Part shown: piece after piece, positions 34,303 through 43,406 of the stretch | How the letters are laid out: each line of letters begins with the position of its first letter | Numbering within the stretch: the stretch's first letter is position 1 | NCBI GenBank assembly: GCA_040386975.1 | Contig: JAZKEO010000034.1 | Coordinates: forward strand, 8,909 to 72,908 | Length of the DNA: 64,000 nucleotides | Origin: M2408 sp040386975 | Lineage (GTDB): Bacteria > Bacteroidota > Bacteroidia > Flavobacteriales_D > Crocinitomicaceae | Direction: 5' to 3' | Translations under genes and position numbers: made by a program | The notes under the pieces: generated by a model | The model's database searches: none | The model's input: only the letters and a program-made list of their open reading frames with translations | Told to the model about the DNA's origin: nothing

Positions 34303-36852
34303 TTAATGTTTAACAATGAATCTTACACAAGAATTTTCATTTCTTAACATGTAAATACCATTTTTCAATTCAGCAGTTGAAACGAAATTCCCTTTTCCTG
34401 TCAGTATTTCTTGACCTAAATAATTCAAAATAGTAAATTCAGCTAAGTATTCAGAAAAATTTAATGTTTCATTTGCTGGATTAGGATAAATTGTGAAATT
34501 AAGCTTATTGGATTCGTTTTTTTTGATTCCTAAACTTAAATTTGTTGTTCCCATTCTAAATCCATTCCCAAAAGTTGAAACCCAAACTTCATTTAAATTG
34601 TATGGATTGAAAAATACTTTTTGTGGTCTTCTGAATGGAAAAGAACTTACGGGAGTTATAGCAAAGGAGTTTGAATTGGTATTTGTTGCATACAACAAGC
34701 CTTTGTTCTCCGTGCAAATATATACTTCATTTGGAAGAGTTGGATGAAAAGTCCCCGACAAAACCGCTTGATTGTAAACATTTGTCCAATTAACTCCTCT
34801 ATCTGTTGTGCGATAAACACCAGGAGCAGATTGCACTTGATTAATAGATTTTGCTCCTACAAACGCAAGCCAAGTATTTTGTGTTACATCATTTGGATCT
34901 ATTTCAACATTGACAGCTTCAATTTGCATAAAACTTGGATTATTATCGAACCAAGTTAAACCACCATCATTACTGTAAAAAACACCTGAACTAGCTGTGT
35001 AAGTTGCTGGACCAGAATTTGCTCCATTTCTAGCTCCATAAACAGCAATTAATCCACCATCATTTAAAACTTTAATTTGTAAAGCTCTTCCTTCTGTTCT
35101 TGGAGGAGAAGTTAAGCGTGTCCAAACTTGAGAATTATTTATAACATCAGTACAATGATATACACCGCCATTTCCGCCTATAACATCTAAAACGGTTGCA
35201 TACATTCCGTTTGTTGTAGAATTTGGGTCTAAAGCTATCGAAGTGACTGCACTTTTAGAAAAATTATATAAACTACTCCAATTTTGACCATTATCTGAGG
35301 AAACAGAAATTCTACCGCGAAATTGATTTACACGTGTATCTGTATAATCTCCATTTGAACCCGGTTGTTCTCCAGCTGCTGCATAAAGTAAACCTGAATT
35401 TGAATCATAAACAGTCATATTGATGTCGTTAATTTTATTTGAATCCAAACCATTGATATCAAAACTCCATTTTTGTCCGCCATCAACAGTTCTTCTTGCC
35501 ACAATATCATTGTATGAAGCAAAAATATGTGTTGGACTTGACCAATTCAACCAATAGGATGCTGTTGTCTCCAAACCAGTTGTTTTGTATTCTTTTGTTT
35601 GATCTAATAAAGTTGATGGTGTATTATCAAAATTAAAATCAGTGTAAATTTGTTGCCAATTTGTTCCAAAATCCGTACTTGAATGAGCCCACATTCCATC
35701 TCCAGAAATTATTCTTGAGGAATTATTTGGGTCAACTGCCAAGGCTAAAATATAATTTAATCCATTCCATTTAAATTTTGCAGTTGAAACAGTATGCGTT
35801 CCAGCCCAACCTGTAGTGAAATTATCGTTTGATTGATAAGTACCCGCATTTAAAAATGTATTAACAAACGAATTACCTCCGTCAATTGATTTGAAAATTG
35901 CTCCTAATTGTACAGGTGGATTACCCCCTAAATAGGTTGAATTTCCACCAATGTAAACAACCGAAGTATCGTTTGATGCTAATCCAAGCAAATATCCTTT
36001 GTCAACCGATGGAAGAGGTAAATTATTTCCAAGTGCTGTCCAAGTTGATTGATCTTGACTTAATTTATAGATTCCTTTGTAAGCTGTACAATCTCTCCCT
36101 GAACTATTGTAAATGTTAGACAACAAATTTGCTTGAATTGTTACACAATAAAAAACCCATTTTCCACCTTCTTTTGCTCCCTTGAACGAAATAATGTGTT
36201 CATCTGATGGTATGCCATTTGTTCCGGACAAAGAATTACTCCATGTTTGACCGCCATTTAAAGTGAAAATTAATGAATCATGGGAACATACAAAAATAGA
36301 ATCTTTATTTTCAAAATAAACTCCCGCAACATGACCTCCATAAGTCCCTGGGTAAGTAAATAAAGTTGTAAAACTTCCTAAGATGTTTTCTGTGTTGCTA
36401 AAATAAATTTTATTTTGATCACTCAAAACCACTTGATCTGTATCGTGTGGGCTTGCAAATTGTTGATATGCTGAACCAGTACAAGGATTTGAAGTATTTA
36501 TCCAAGTTTGACCACCATCGTAACTTTTTGAAGGAACATAAACACTTGGTTTATTTAAAATAAAAAGTTTTGTTTGACTTGAAGTATATTGTACTTCGGA
36601 TTTTAATTGTACCTGTAACTGCGTAAAAGGTGTCATGGTATAACTTTGTCCAAAATCACTTGAGCGAAATAAATTTGACATATCACATGTTAAATACAAT
36701 TCGTTTTGATTGAAAGGGCTGATGCTAGCAGAAACAATCGCTCCACCTCCACCAACTCCTTTCGAAGTCCATGATGTTGGTTGAGAAAAAATAAGAAAAT
36801 TTATACACAAAAAGATTAGCGTAAAAATTTGAGTAAGTTGATTAGATTTCAT
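34303..36852 (-). CDS. T9SS cargo: BNR/GH74-like beta-propeller glycosidase
   Basis: 849 residues with a signal peptide (1-23). The body is a pair of seven-bladed-type propellers with many BNR/Asp-box motifs: SFDGGQTWxN-like repeats, SIDGGNSFVNTF, SSDNGQNWSSL, SNDGGLTWFDNN and TTDRGVNWTNV. The N-terminal KGVGGGGAIVSASISPFN is typical of GH74 xyloglucanases and related sortilin-type propellers. It ends in a T9SS type A domain (YPNPANETLNFSEYLAEF...FIVKH). It may attack xyloglucan-like chains, but VPS10/sialidase-like binding proteins share the motifs, so activity is inferred. It has its own ECF-type promoter. Confidence 0.82.
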   Translation of the reverse strand: MKSNQLTQIFTLIFLCINFLIFSQPTSWTSKGVGGGGAIVSASISPFNQNELYLTCDMSNLFRSSDFGQSYTMTPFTQLQVQLKSEVQYTSSQTKLFILNKPSVYVPSKSYDGGQTWINTSNPCTGSAYQQFASPHDTDQVVLSDQNKIYFSNTENILGSFTTLFTYPGTYGGHVAGVYFENKDSIFVCSHDSLIFTLNGGQTWSNSLSGTNGIPSDEHIISFKGAKEGGKWVFYCVTIQANLLSNIYNSSGRDCTAYKGIYKLSQDQSTWTALGNNLPLPSVDKGYLLGLASNDTSVVYIGGNSTYLGGNPPVQLGAIFKSIDGGNSFVNTFLNAGTYQSNDNFTTGWAGTHTVSTAKFKWNGLNYILALAVDPNNSSRIISGDGMWAHSSTDFGTNWQQIYTDFNFDNTPSTLLDQTKEYKTTGLETTASYWLNWSSPTHIFASYNDIVARRTVDGGQKWSFDINGLDSNKINDINMTVYDSNSGLLYAAAGEQPGSNGDYTDTRVNQFRGRISVSSDNGQNWSSLYNFSKSAVTSIALDPNSTTNGMYATVLDVIGGNGGVYHCTDVINNSQVWTRLTSPPRTEGRALQIKVLNDGGLIAVYGARNGANSGPATYTASSGVFYSNDGGLTWFDNNPSFMQIEAVNVEIDPNDVTQNTWLAFVGAKSINQVQSAPGVYRTTDRGVNWTNVYNQAVLSGTFHPTLPNEVYICTENKGLLYATNTNSNSFAITPVSSFPFRRPQKVFFNPYNLNEVWVSTFGNGFRMGTTNLSLGIKKNESNKLNFTIYPNPANETLNFSEYLAEFTILNYLGQEILTGKGNFVSTAELKNGIYMLRNENSCVRFIVKH

Positions 36853-36883
36853 AATAATTCGTTTTAAATTGTTTTACAAATAG

Positions 36884-36913
36884 TTACACGTAAGTCAAAA
36901 AGAAAAGGTTGGG
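36884..36913 (-). promoter_or_regulatory. ECF-type promoter, copy 2 (GH74-like gene)
   Basis: Minus-strand CCCAAC-N17-CGTGTAA, 31 nt upstream of the ATG at 36852. It has the same spacing as the copies at 34212 and 41001. Confidence 0.75.
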
Positions 36914-37070
36914 TTGAGGAGAATTAAAAGTGAAGAATGAAGAGTTAAAATTTTATTTTGATTACGACGAATGACGTATTTCAAATTAGTTAAAGTTTAA
37001 ATACTTTTGATTTAGATTAAAAGTGTAACCCACAAAGTAGTTTTTCGTTATCCAAATAAATCCAGAAGCC

Positions 37071-37955
37071 ATGAAGAAATTAAGCATCATTTCAGTTTTA
37101 ACTTGTCTATTATTCGGCATTTTTGCATTTAATTATAAATCAAGTTTTTTTCAACAAGTCGAAACAATTACACTTAAAAAAGCAATCAAGGACAAATTAG
37201 TAACAGCTAGTTTTGTAGCCAATGGAAGTTATTCAGGGAAATCACTTTCTTGTAACATTCAAAATTTGACTGGAAAATCTTACCGAATTCAGATTCCTGA
37301 AGGTTCTTATTTCAAAGCTCCAAGTGCAGATGAACAAGATTTAATTGTACCTCAAGAAGCGTTTTTCGCTTTAAATACAAAAGAAAAAAAATCAGTTTTA
37401 TTAAATGGTTTTTGTTGTAACTTAAGTAATCATGCTCCAAAATCTGACGGAAAATTTGCATTAATTCCAAGCAAAGCACCTAAACAAATGCCTAAACTAC
37501 TTGCTTTTTTGAAAGGTAAAAAATACGAAGATCATACTTTACAAGATGCGATTTGGGCTCTTACAAACGATTCTGAAGTTTCTAATGTTGATGGAAAGGA
37601 CGAAAAAGCAGTTGAAGCTTTAAGAAAAGAATTGTTCCTTTTAACAGCTCAAAAAGTAACATGGTATAAATCTCCACAGCAAACAACAGTAAACGAAGAT
37701 AGAACTATTAATCGCGAAACGGCTTCAATTTCAGGTGAGTTGAGCTACTTAACAAAAAAAGGAGCAAAAATCCATACGGAAGTTCACAGTCCTGAAGGTG
37801 AAGTAAAAATCAAAACTGAAGACAGAGTAAGTCAACTTTCTGGAGATTTATCTTTCCATTTCAAAGTTGAAGTAAAAGGCTGGAAAAAAGGAAAATACCA
37901 AGTAAAAGTAATTGAAGATTCAAAAGTAATTAAATCGTTTGATTTTAACGTTTAG
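37071..37955 (+). CDS. Secreted protein of unknown function
   Basis: 294 residues with a signal peptide (1-20). The N-terminal half (KLVTASFVANGSYSGKSLSCNIQNLTGKSYRIQIPEGSYF...DLIVPQEAFFAL) resembles a small beta domain used for surface binding, and has a CC pair at GFCCNLSNHAPK. The C-terminal half is an Ig-like beta-sandwich (WYKSPQQTTVNEDRTINRETASISGELSYL). The family is not recognised. A TACTTTTG lies at 37002-37009. The gene ends at a clear intrinsic terminator, and it is opposite in direction to the sigma operon, so co-regulation is not implied. Confidence 0.75.
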   Translation: MKKLSIISVLTCLLFGIFAFNYKSSFFQQVETITLKKAIKDKLVTASFVANGSYSGKSLSCNIQNLTGKSYRIQIPEGSYFKAPSADEQDLIVPQEAFFALNTKEKKSVLLNGFCCNLSNHAPKSDGKFALIPSKAPKQMPKLLAFLKGKKYEDHTLQDAIWALTNDSEVSNVDGKDEKAVEALRKELFLLTAQKVTWYKSPQQTTVNEDRTINRETASISGELSYLTKKGAKIHTEVHSPEGEVKIKTEDRVSQLSGDLSFHFKVEVKGWKKGKYQVKVIEDSKVIKSFDFNV

Positions 37956-37970
37956 TTTTAAATTAACCTT

Positions 37971-39089
37971 TCACTCATACGCAACGGCAATTATAGCTGT
38001 TGCGTTTTTTATTTCAATCTGATTTGTCCCATTAAAAAGCAGACACGAAAAAGTAACATTTAGTTTCTTCGTTTTTTGTCCATTATCATTTAACTCGTAC
38101 TCTTCAATTGAATTTACTTTAAAATAACTCCTTAATGCTTGATTGTCATTTTTTGAAGTGTATGTGTTTCCTGCCGCATCAACCCATTCTACAATAACAT
38201 TTCCAAAATTATTCGGATTTGAAATTGGTGTTATTGTTGGCGTATATCTCGCCACACAATCGTTTGAATTTTGTGTTCGCACATTTTGCCTTCTTGTTTG
38301 TGTCAAACCATTCGCATCAGTAACTGTTAAAGAAACTGTGTAAGCACCTTCATTTGCATACGTATGATTAATAATTTCATTTGAGCTACTATTCCCATCA
38401 CCAAAATCCCATAAATAAGTGTAAGGCAGCTGACCTGAAGAACCACTTCCCGTAAAATTGATACTTGTACCAACAGGAACTGATGCCTGTAGATTAGCTT
38501 CACAAAATTCGCCCACATTTCCTAAATTAATTGGATTACATAAATTACTTGTACAGCCACCATTAAAATTAACGTCGATACAATTTGAATATTTCCCTGG
38601 ACGCTTAAAGGTGTGACTTGGATTCGCTCCAATTAAATTTATCCCATCTCCAAATTGCCAATTTATGGCTGTAATCGCCGGACCAATTGTTTGTTGATTA
38701 AAAGCAACAGCATACCTTGAGGCTGTGCCCAAATTTGTTGCATAATTGTAATTTCCAAGATAAAAAGTACTATCCAAAACTGTTAGACTTGGAGTTGAAA
38801 AATTATAATCAATAAACTTTATTTCCAAAGTGTTTTCACAATAATCAATGCAATTAACAATTCTATATTGGGAACTATAAGTTTTCAAGCCGTTCGCATC
38901 TTCTGAAAATCCAGATTCCATATAATAATTATTTTTACCCGCAAAAATGGAAGTTTCGACACCATCAACTATTCCCGTAAAACTAAATATTGGAGTTTCT
39001 TCTGTTGGTTCTGGCAGCGGTTCTTTTTTACATGATGTAAAAATCAAGGTAAAAATTAAAAGTCCTAATATTTGAAAAAAATTTTTCAT
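37971..39089 (-). CDS. PKD-domain lipoprotein of the sigma-factor operon
   Basis: 372 residues with a lipoprotein signal (Cys20 in LIFTSCKKEP). Two PKD-type beta-sandwich domains follow, marked by INWQFGDGINLIGANPSHTFKRPGKYSN and YLWDFGDGNSSSNEIINHTYANEGAYTVSLTVTDANG. PKD domains sit on the cell surface and often bind carbohydrate or protein. It is the third gene of the sigma/barrel/lipoprotein unit, separated from the barrel gene by one nucleotide. That position suggests it could be a surface sensor for the system, which is inference. Confidence 0.85.
   Translation of the reverse strand: MKNFFQILGLLIFTLIFTSCKKEPLPEPTEETPIFSFTGIVDGVETSIFAGKNNYYMESGFSEDANGLKTYSSQYRIVNCIDYCENTLEIKFIDYNFSTPSLTVLDSTFYLGNYNYATNLGTASRYAVAFNQQTIGPAITAINWQFGDGINLIGANPSHTFKRPGKYSNCIDVNFNGGCTSNLCNPINLGNVGEFCEANLQASVPVGTSINFTGSGSSGQLPYTYLWDFGDGNSSSNEIINHTYANEGAYTVSLTVTDANGLTQTRRQNVRTQNSNDCVARYTPTITPISNPNNFGNVIVEWVDAAGNTYTSKNDNQALRSYFKVNSIEEYELNDNGQKTKKLNVTFSCLLFNGTNQIEIKNATAIIAVAYE
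37979..38010 (+). terminator. Intrinsic terminator of the 37071-37955 gene
   Basis: Stem ACGCAAC (37979-37985) with GTTGCGT (37999-38005), then a run of six T. It lies inside the last codons of the convergent lipoprotein gene. Confidence 0.75.
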
Positions 39090-39090
39090 C

Positions 39091-40419
39091 TTATTTAATT
39101 TTATAAATTACATTTAATTGAATGGTTTTGTTGTTTTCAGAATCTGAATTTTCTGTCCAAGAATCATCACGTACATCCAAAATACCGTACCTAAATGAAG
39201 TTCCTACAGCAATTCGCTTTCCTAAATCATACGAATAAGAAAGCGAGAATTGTAAATCAAAAGTATTTAATCCATGTCCATGTTTAAAAGAGGAAGAACT
39301 ATTTTTTTCCATTTCTCTTAAGCTTGTTTTTTCTTGAGTACTCAACTCACTTTTATTCGCAATTAAAATTGTTGGGTTGATTCCAAAACCAAGATTAGAT
39401 TTATTCCATTTTCTTGAAATTTCAATTGGAATGGTCACATAATGCAGTTTTTGTTGAGAAATACTCGTTATTATATCTCTATACCCAAAATCATAAGTTC
39501 TTTGCACAATTTGTTTCTCAAAATTTAAGTTTGCAACTTGGTAATATCCAAAACCTGAAATCAATGACCAAACAGGAGAAAAACGGTATTTCATTGTTGC
39601 TGAAATATAAGGACTAAATGAATTTCCATCATTTTTTGAAAAACCAAGATTGAAATGTGCTCCAAAACTAGCGTAAAAAGAAAATCCTTTTTCAAAAATT
39701 TCATCTTTATTTTTAGTTGCACTTACTGTATCAACCTTAATTACTTCTTGTTTTTCTACAATAGAATTAGCAGTAGAATCCTTTTTTATCTGAGAAATAG
39801 AATCATTGATAATCGTCAATTTAGCGATTGAATCTTGAGTTTTCACTTCTTTTTCTTTCATTCTAAGTTCTTCTTTAGCTAAAGTATTATCAATAATCGT
39901 TTCTTTTACTATTTCAACAACAGAATTATCTTCTTGCTCTGCTTTAAAAACCTTTTTGACATTTTGATTCTTTTTAACTTTTACAGTTAAATTCGATTTA
40001 CTTTCTTTTACAAATTTCACTTCATCTGTTTTATCAGAATTAGATTTTTCTGAACTCGCTTTATTTTCTGCTACTAATTTTGGGGTCTTACTTTGATTTT
40101 GGTCTTCACCAGTCTTGCTTAATTCTTGTTTCCCATTTTTTAGATTCTTACTTTTTCCCTGCGTTAACGCTTGGTCTTCATCAGCTTTCGCTGGATCTTC
40201 TTTAGATGTCAAAATATACCACGTAAATGGAATAATTATCACCAAAGCAGTAATAAATCCACTAAAAAATATCCAAAAGAATCCTCTTCGCTTCTTTTTT
40301 TCTTCAGCAGCGATAATCATTTCCTCCATTCGTGCCCACTTGTCTTCTTCGAAAGGAAATGCACTTTCATCAGAAAGTTTATTCTTTATAAAATCGTCAA
40401 ACTCTTGCTCACTTTTCAT
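39091..40419 (-). CDS. Membrane-spanning protein with C-terminal outer-membrane barrel, candidate anti-sigma factor
   Basis: 442 residues in four parts. There is a cytosolic ~45-residue head (SEQEFDDFIKNKLSDE...DKWARMEEMI) of anti-sigma-like character and one transmembrane helix (about 46-70). A ~150-residue linker is very rich in K, E, D, S and T. The C-terminal ~200 residues look like an outer-membrane beta-barrel (FSFYASFGAHFNLGF, YISATMKYRFSPVWSLISGFGYYQV, terminal IQLNVIYKIK). It overlaps the sigma-factor gene by 4 nt (ATGA), so the two are made together. The most likely role is to hold the sigma factor at the inner membrane and release it on an envelope signal. The link to anti-sigma activity is by position and topology only. 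Confidence 0.75.
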   Translation of the reverse strand: MKSEQEFDDFIKNKLSDESAFPFEEDKWARMEEMIIAAEEKKKRRGFFWIFFSGFITALVIIIPFTWYILTSKEDPAKADEDQALTQGKSKNLKNGKQELSKTGEDQNQSKTPKLVAENKASSEKSNSDKTDEVKFVKESKSNLTVKVKKNQNVKKVFKAEQEDNSVVEIVKETIIDNTLAKEELRMKEKEVKTQDSIAKLTIINDSISQIKKDSTANSIVEKQEVIKVDTVSATKNKDEIFEKGFSFYASFGAHFNLGFSKNDGNSFSPYISATMKYRFSPVWSLISGFGYYQVANLNFEKQIVQRTYDFGYRDIITSISQQKLHYVTIPIEISRKWNKSNLGFGINPTILIANKSELSTQEKTSLREMEKNSSSSFKHGHGLNTFDLQFSLSYSYDLGKRIAVGTSFRYGILDVRDDSWTENSDSENNKTIQLNVIYKIK

Positions 40420-40982
40420 CTTATATCTGAGATTTTCATTGTTCCTACTAAATTTTGTAGCGATTCTTGTAATTTTTGTCTCGAAAAATTAACATGCCAC
40501 TTGGATGTTCCTTCTGAAATATTAAGTAAATCAGCAATCTCTTTATGCGAATAGCCATCAACAACAAAAAGATTAAAAACCTTTTTACTCACATTTGGCA
40601 ACAATTCAATACATTTTTGAATTTCTTCTAAATTGAGATTATCAATCGCCTCATTTACTTCAAAGGAAACAACTGAATCGAAATGATTTTCCACATAATT
40701 AATACTTTCATTATGCTTAATATTTTTTCGATGCTCATCAATAATTGTATTAATCAAAACTCGTCGCATCCAAACTGCAAATGGAATCTTTGGCTGATAC
40801 TTATCGAGATTTGTCAAAATTTTCATGTAACCTAAATTTAATAAATCATCTGCTTCATAATTTGAATTAGCATAACGCCTGCAAATAGCCATCAAAAAGC
40901 TATATGACTGCTTATAAAGCTCATATTGTGCCTTTCTCTCTTTATTTAAACAAGATGTTATTAATTCTAAATCGATGTTCAT
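40416..40982 (-). CDS. ECF-type RNA polymerase sigma factor
   Basis: 188 residues with sigma2 (NYEADDLLNLGYMKILTNLDKYQPKIPFAVWMRRVLINTIIDEHRK) and sigma4 (LPNVSKKVFNLFVVDGYSHKEIADLLNISEGTSKWHVNFSRQKL) and nothing else, as in extracytoplasmic-function sigma factors. It heads a three-gene unit with a membrane-barrel protein and a PKD lipoprotein. The element at 41001-41030, 18 nt upstream of its ATG, matches those before two T9SS hydrolase units, so it probably reads its own promoter and theirs. No classic zinc anti-sigma domain occurs nearby. Confidence 0.93.
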   Translation of the reverse strand: MNIDLELITSCLNKERKAQYELYKQSYSFLMAICRRYANSNYEADDLLNLGYMKILTNLDKYQPKIPFAVWMRRVLINTIIDEHRKNIKHNESINYVENHFDSVVSFEVNEAIDNLNLEEIQKCIELLPNVSKKVFNLFVVDGYSHKEIADLLNISEGTSKWHVNFSRQKLQESLQNLVGTMKISDIR

Positions 40983-41000
40983 AATTTATTTTCTACCAGC

Positions 41001-41030
41001 TTACACGGAAGTCAAATCAAAAAGGTTGGG
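41001..41030 (-). promoter_or_regulatory. ECF-type promoter, copy 3 (sigma-factor operon)
   Basis: Minus-strand CCCAAC-N17-CGTGTAA-like element (-10 preceded by GACTTC), 18 nt upstream of the sigma-factor ATG. Identical spacing to the copies at 34212 and 36884 supports autoregulation. Confidence 0.75.
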
Positions 41031-41180
41031 TAAGCAGAAAATTAGTTTAAAATTTGAAGCTAAAAATAAGCAAAAAACCACTTCGATTACTTTTAATCGT
41101 ATTTAACTGCTTCAAAATTTGATGATTCCATAAAGCAAAACTCAATTTTTTATTTAAATTTGAAAACTAATTTAACTTCA

Positions 41181-41804
41181 ATGAAAAAAATAGCTCTCCG
41201 CCGAGGTGGAATTTTACTTACTTTTATACTTCTCAGTTTTACTTCTTTCTCACAATTGATTGAAAGCGATGGAATTTTTCACTTTAAAGTTGACTCGGCA
41301 AATTATCAAAACTTTTCTCTTGGAGCAGAATGGCTTGTTCACGAACGAATTGGCTTAAATTATAATTTTGATTTTGTACATCGTGACGATAAACTTTATC
41401 ATTTACATTCATCAGCTGGTCTAGTTGCTGGTCCACCATTAATTGGACTTGGAATCATTTCTTACTTAGTAAATGGAAATTTGGCTGAAGATGGTAATTT
41501 AGGTGGATTGGGAATTGTTGGAGGACTATTGCTATTAATTTTACCTGAAGGAGTAAGTTATCACCTACCAATCAAATACAATTATGATTTATCTGCTTAT
41601 GCTAATGTTTTGGGAGTAGATTTTGTCAAAAACAATAAACCAGGAGTTGATAAAGGCTACTTAAGATACGCCCCTACATTTGGTGCAAAATTCTCATACT
41701 GGAATCCAAAAAACTTTACTATATTTAGTTTTGTTGAAACAAGAAAAACAGCAGCAATGGGCTGGAGTTTGGGCGCAGGTTTGGGTTTTGGAAAGACGTT
41801 TTAA
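41181..41804 (+). CDS. Predicted envelope protein, unknown function
   Basis: 207 residues from ATG 41181 (MKKIALRRGGILLTFILL). An in-frame TTG at 41160 would lie inside the -7 element TAAATTTG at 41155-41162, so it cannot be the usual start. After the signal peptide (to FTSFSQ) come strand-like blocks (FSLGAEWLVHERIGLNYNFDFVHRDDKLYHL) and a glycine-rich hydrophobic core (AEDGNLGGLGIVGGLLLLILPEGV). The protein ends AAMGWSLGAGLGFGKTF, with a terminal aromatic. This suggests a small outer-membrane barrel. It is divergent from the sigma operon. Confidence 0.65.
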   Translation: MKKIALRRGGILLTFILLSFTSFSQLIESDGIFHFKVDSANYQNFSLGAEWLVHERIGLNYNFDFVHRDDKLYHLHSSAGLVAGPPLIGLGIISYLVNGNLAEDGNLGGLGIVGGLLLLILPEGVSYHLPIKYNYDLSAYANVLGVDFVKNNKPGVDKGYLRYAPTFGAKFSYWNPKNFTIFSFVETRKTAAMGWSLGAGLGFGKTF

Positions 41805-41848
41805 TAAGTTAAAAAAACACTCATAACTTCTAACTACAAACTCCTAAC
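41804..41848. repeat. Low-complexity intergenic repeat before glmM's end
   Basis: A one-sided run of 'actcataacttctaactacaaactcctaac' units between two convergent genes, similar in composition to the hairpin family. Pairing is weak here. Confidence 0.4.
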
Positions 41849-41853
41849 TAAAT

Positions 41854-43254
41854 TTAAACTCCTACTTTAATCAAGGCTTTAATTTCTCCAATAAACTTTT
41901 CAGCAAACGCATTTGCACTCGCTTCTGTTCTACTTTCAGAATAAATTCGAATAATTGGCTCTGTATTACTTTTTCTCAAATGAACCCATTCTGCTCCGAT
42001 GTAAATTTTCACACCATCTGTAGTGTCAACTTCTTCATTTGAAAATTTATCAGCAATTTGAGCTAAAATTTCGTCCACATTAATTTCTGGCGTTAACTCA
42101 ATTTTATTCTTCGAAATAACATATTTTGGATAAGAATCGCGCAATTCAGAAACTGTCATCTTAGATTTTGCTAAATGAGTCAAAAACAAAGCTATTCCAA
42201 CCAAAGAATCTCTTCCGTAATGTGATTCTGGATAAATAATTCCTCCATTTCCTTCACCACCAATAACAGCATTTACAGCTTTCATTTTCTCAACAACATT
42301 CACTTCACCGACAGCTGCAGCGAAATAAGATAATCCTTTTTCTTCCGTAACATCTCTCAATGCACGTGTCGAAGAAAGGTTTGAAACTGTTGCTCCAGGA
42401 GTGTTTTTCAACACATAATCCGCACAAGCAACCAAGGTATATTCTTCGCCAAACATGGATCCATCCTCACAAACTAAAGCCAAACGGTCAACATCTGGAT
42501 CAACCGTAATTCCTACATCTGCACCAACTTCTTTGATTTTATCAGATAAATCTGTTAAATGTTCCGGTAAAGGTTCAGGATTGTGTGGGAAATGTCCCGT
42601 TGGTTCGCAGTATAATTCTGTAATTTGAGTAACGCCTAATGCTTCCAACAGAGCTGGAACAAATATTCCTCCAGTTGAATTCACCGCGTCAACAACCACT
42701 TTAAAATTAGCTTTTTTAATTGCTTCTTTGTCAACCAAAGCTAAATTTAAAACAGCATCTATGTGTTTTTTTAAATACGTATCGTTTTCAGTGATTTTAC
42801 CTAAATCATCTACTTCTGCGAAAGAAAAAGATTCCGATTCAGCTATTTCGAGTAAATTTTCTCCATCTTTAGCGGAAATAAATTCACCTTTTTCGTTTAA
42901 TAATTTTAAAGCATTCCATTGTTTTGGATTGTGACTCGCAGTTAAAATAATTCCACCGTGAGCATTTTCCATCGGTACAGCAATTTCAACTGTTGGAGTT
43001 GTCGATAAACCCAAATTTATAACATCAATTCCTAAACCAATTAAAGTGGAAGAAACCAAGTCAGAAATCATCTGACCAGACAAACGTGCATCACGTCCAA
43101 TAACAACTTTAAGATTTTTTTGTAAGGAGTTTCTTTCTTTCAACCATGTTCCGTAAGCAGAAGCAAATTTTACGGCGTCGATTGGGGTTAAGCCTTGATC
43201 GACTTTCCCCCCAATCGTACCTCTTATTCCTGAAATAGATTTAATTAAAGGCAT
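41854..43254 (-). CDS. glmM: Phosphoglucosamine mutase (phosphohexomutase family)
   Basis: 466 residues in the four-domain phosphohexomutase layout. The active phosphoserine is Ser107 in ILTASHNPKQWNALK, the Mg-binding loop is DPDVDRLALV, the sugar loop is GGEGNGGIIYPESHYGRDS and the phosphate site is RKSNTEPIIRIYSES. The N-terminal SISGIRGTIGG is typical of bacterial GlmM. It interconverts glucosamine-6-P and glucosamine-1-P for cell-wall and LPS synthesis. A mannose or glucose specificity cannot be fully excluded by motif alone. Confidence 0.92.
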   Translation of the reverse strand: MPLIKSISGIRGTIGGKVDQGLTPIDAVKFASAYGTWLKERNSLQKNLKVVIGRDARLSGQMISDLVSSTLIGLGIDVINLGLSTTPTVEIAVPMENAHGGIILTASHNPKQWNALKLLNEKGEFISAKDGENLLEIAESESFSFAEVDDLGKITENDTYLKKHIDAVLNLALVDKEAIKKANFKVVVDAVNSTGGIFVPALLEALGVTQITELYCEPTGHFPHNPEPLPEHLTDLSDKIKEVGADVGITVDPDVDRLALVCEDGSMFGEEYTLVACADYVLKNTPGATVSNLSSTRALRDVTEEKGLSYFAAAVGEVNVVEKMKAVNAVIGGEGNGGIIYPESHYGRDSLVGIALFLTHLAKSKMTVSELRDSYPKYVISKNKIELTPEINVDEILAQIADKFSNEEVDTTDGVKIYIGAEWVHLRKSNTEPIIRIYSESRTEASANAFAEKFIGEIKALIKVGV

Positions 43255-43406
43255 AGTAATAGATGAAATTTTTTAACTATAAATTGTAATTTAAAATAGT
43301 ATACCCTTAAGACAGGAAAAAAAGAAAAAACCCCTAAAAGAAATTGACTTTTTTTCAAAATATTTTAAATTAATTTATAATTATTTGATTATTAACTGAT
43401 TGTAAA

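Noticed and set aside
29658..36852. Classical polysaccharide utilisation locus
   Set aside because: No SusC/SusD-type transporter pair, hybrid two-component system or sulfatase is present. The cluster holds only secreted T9SS cargo.
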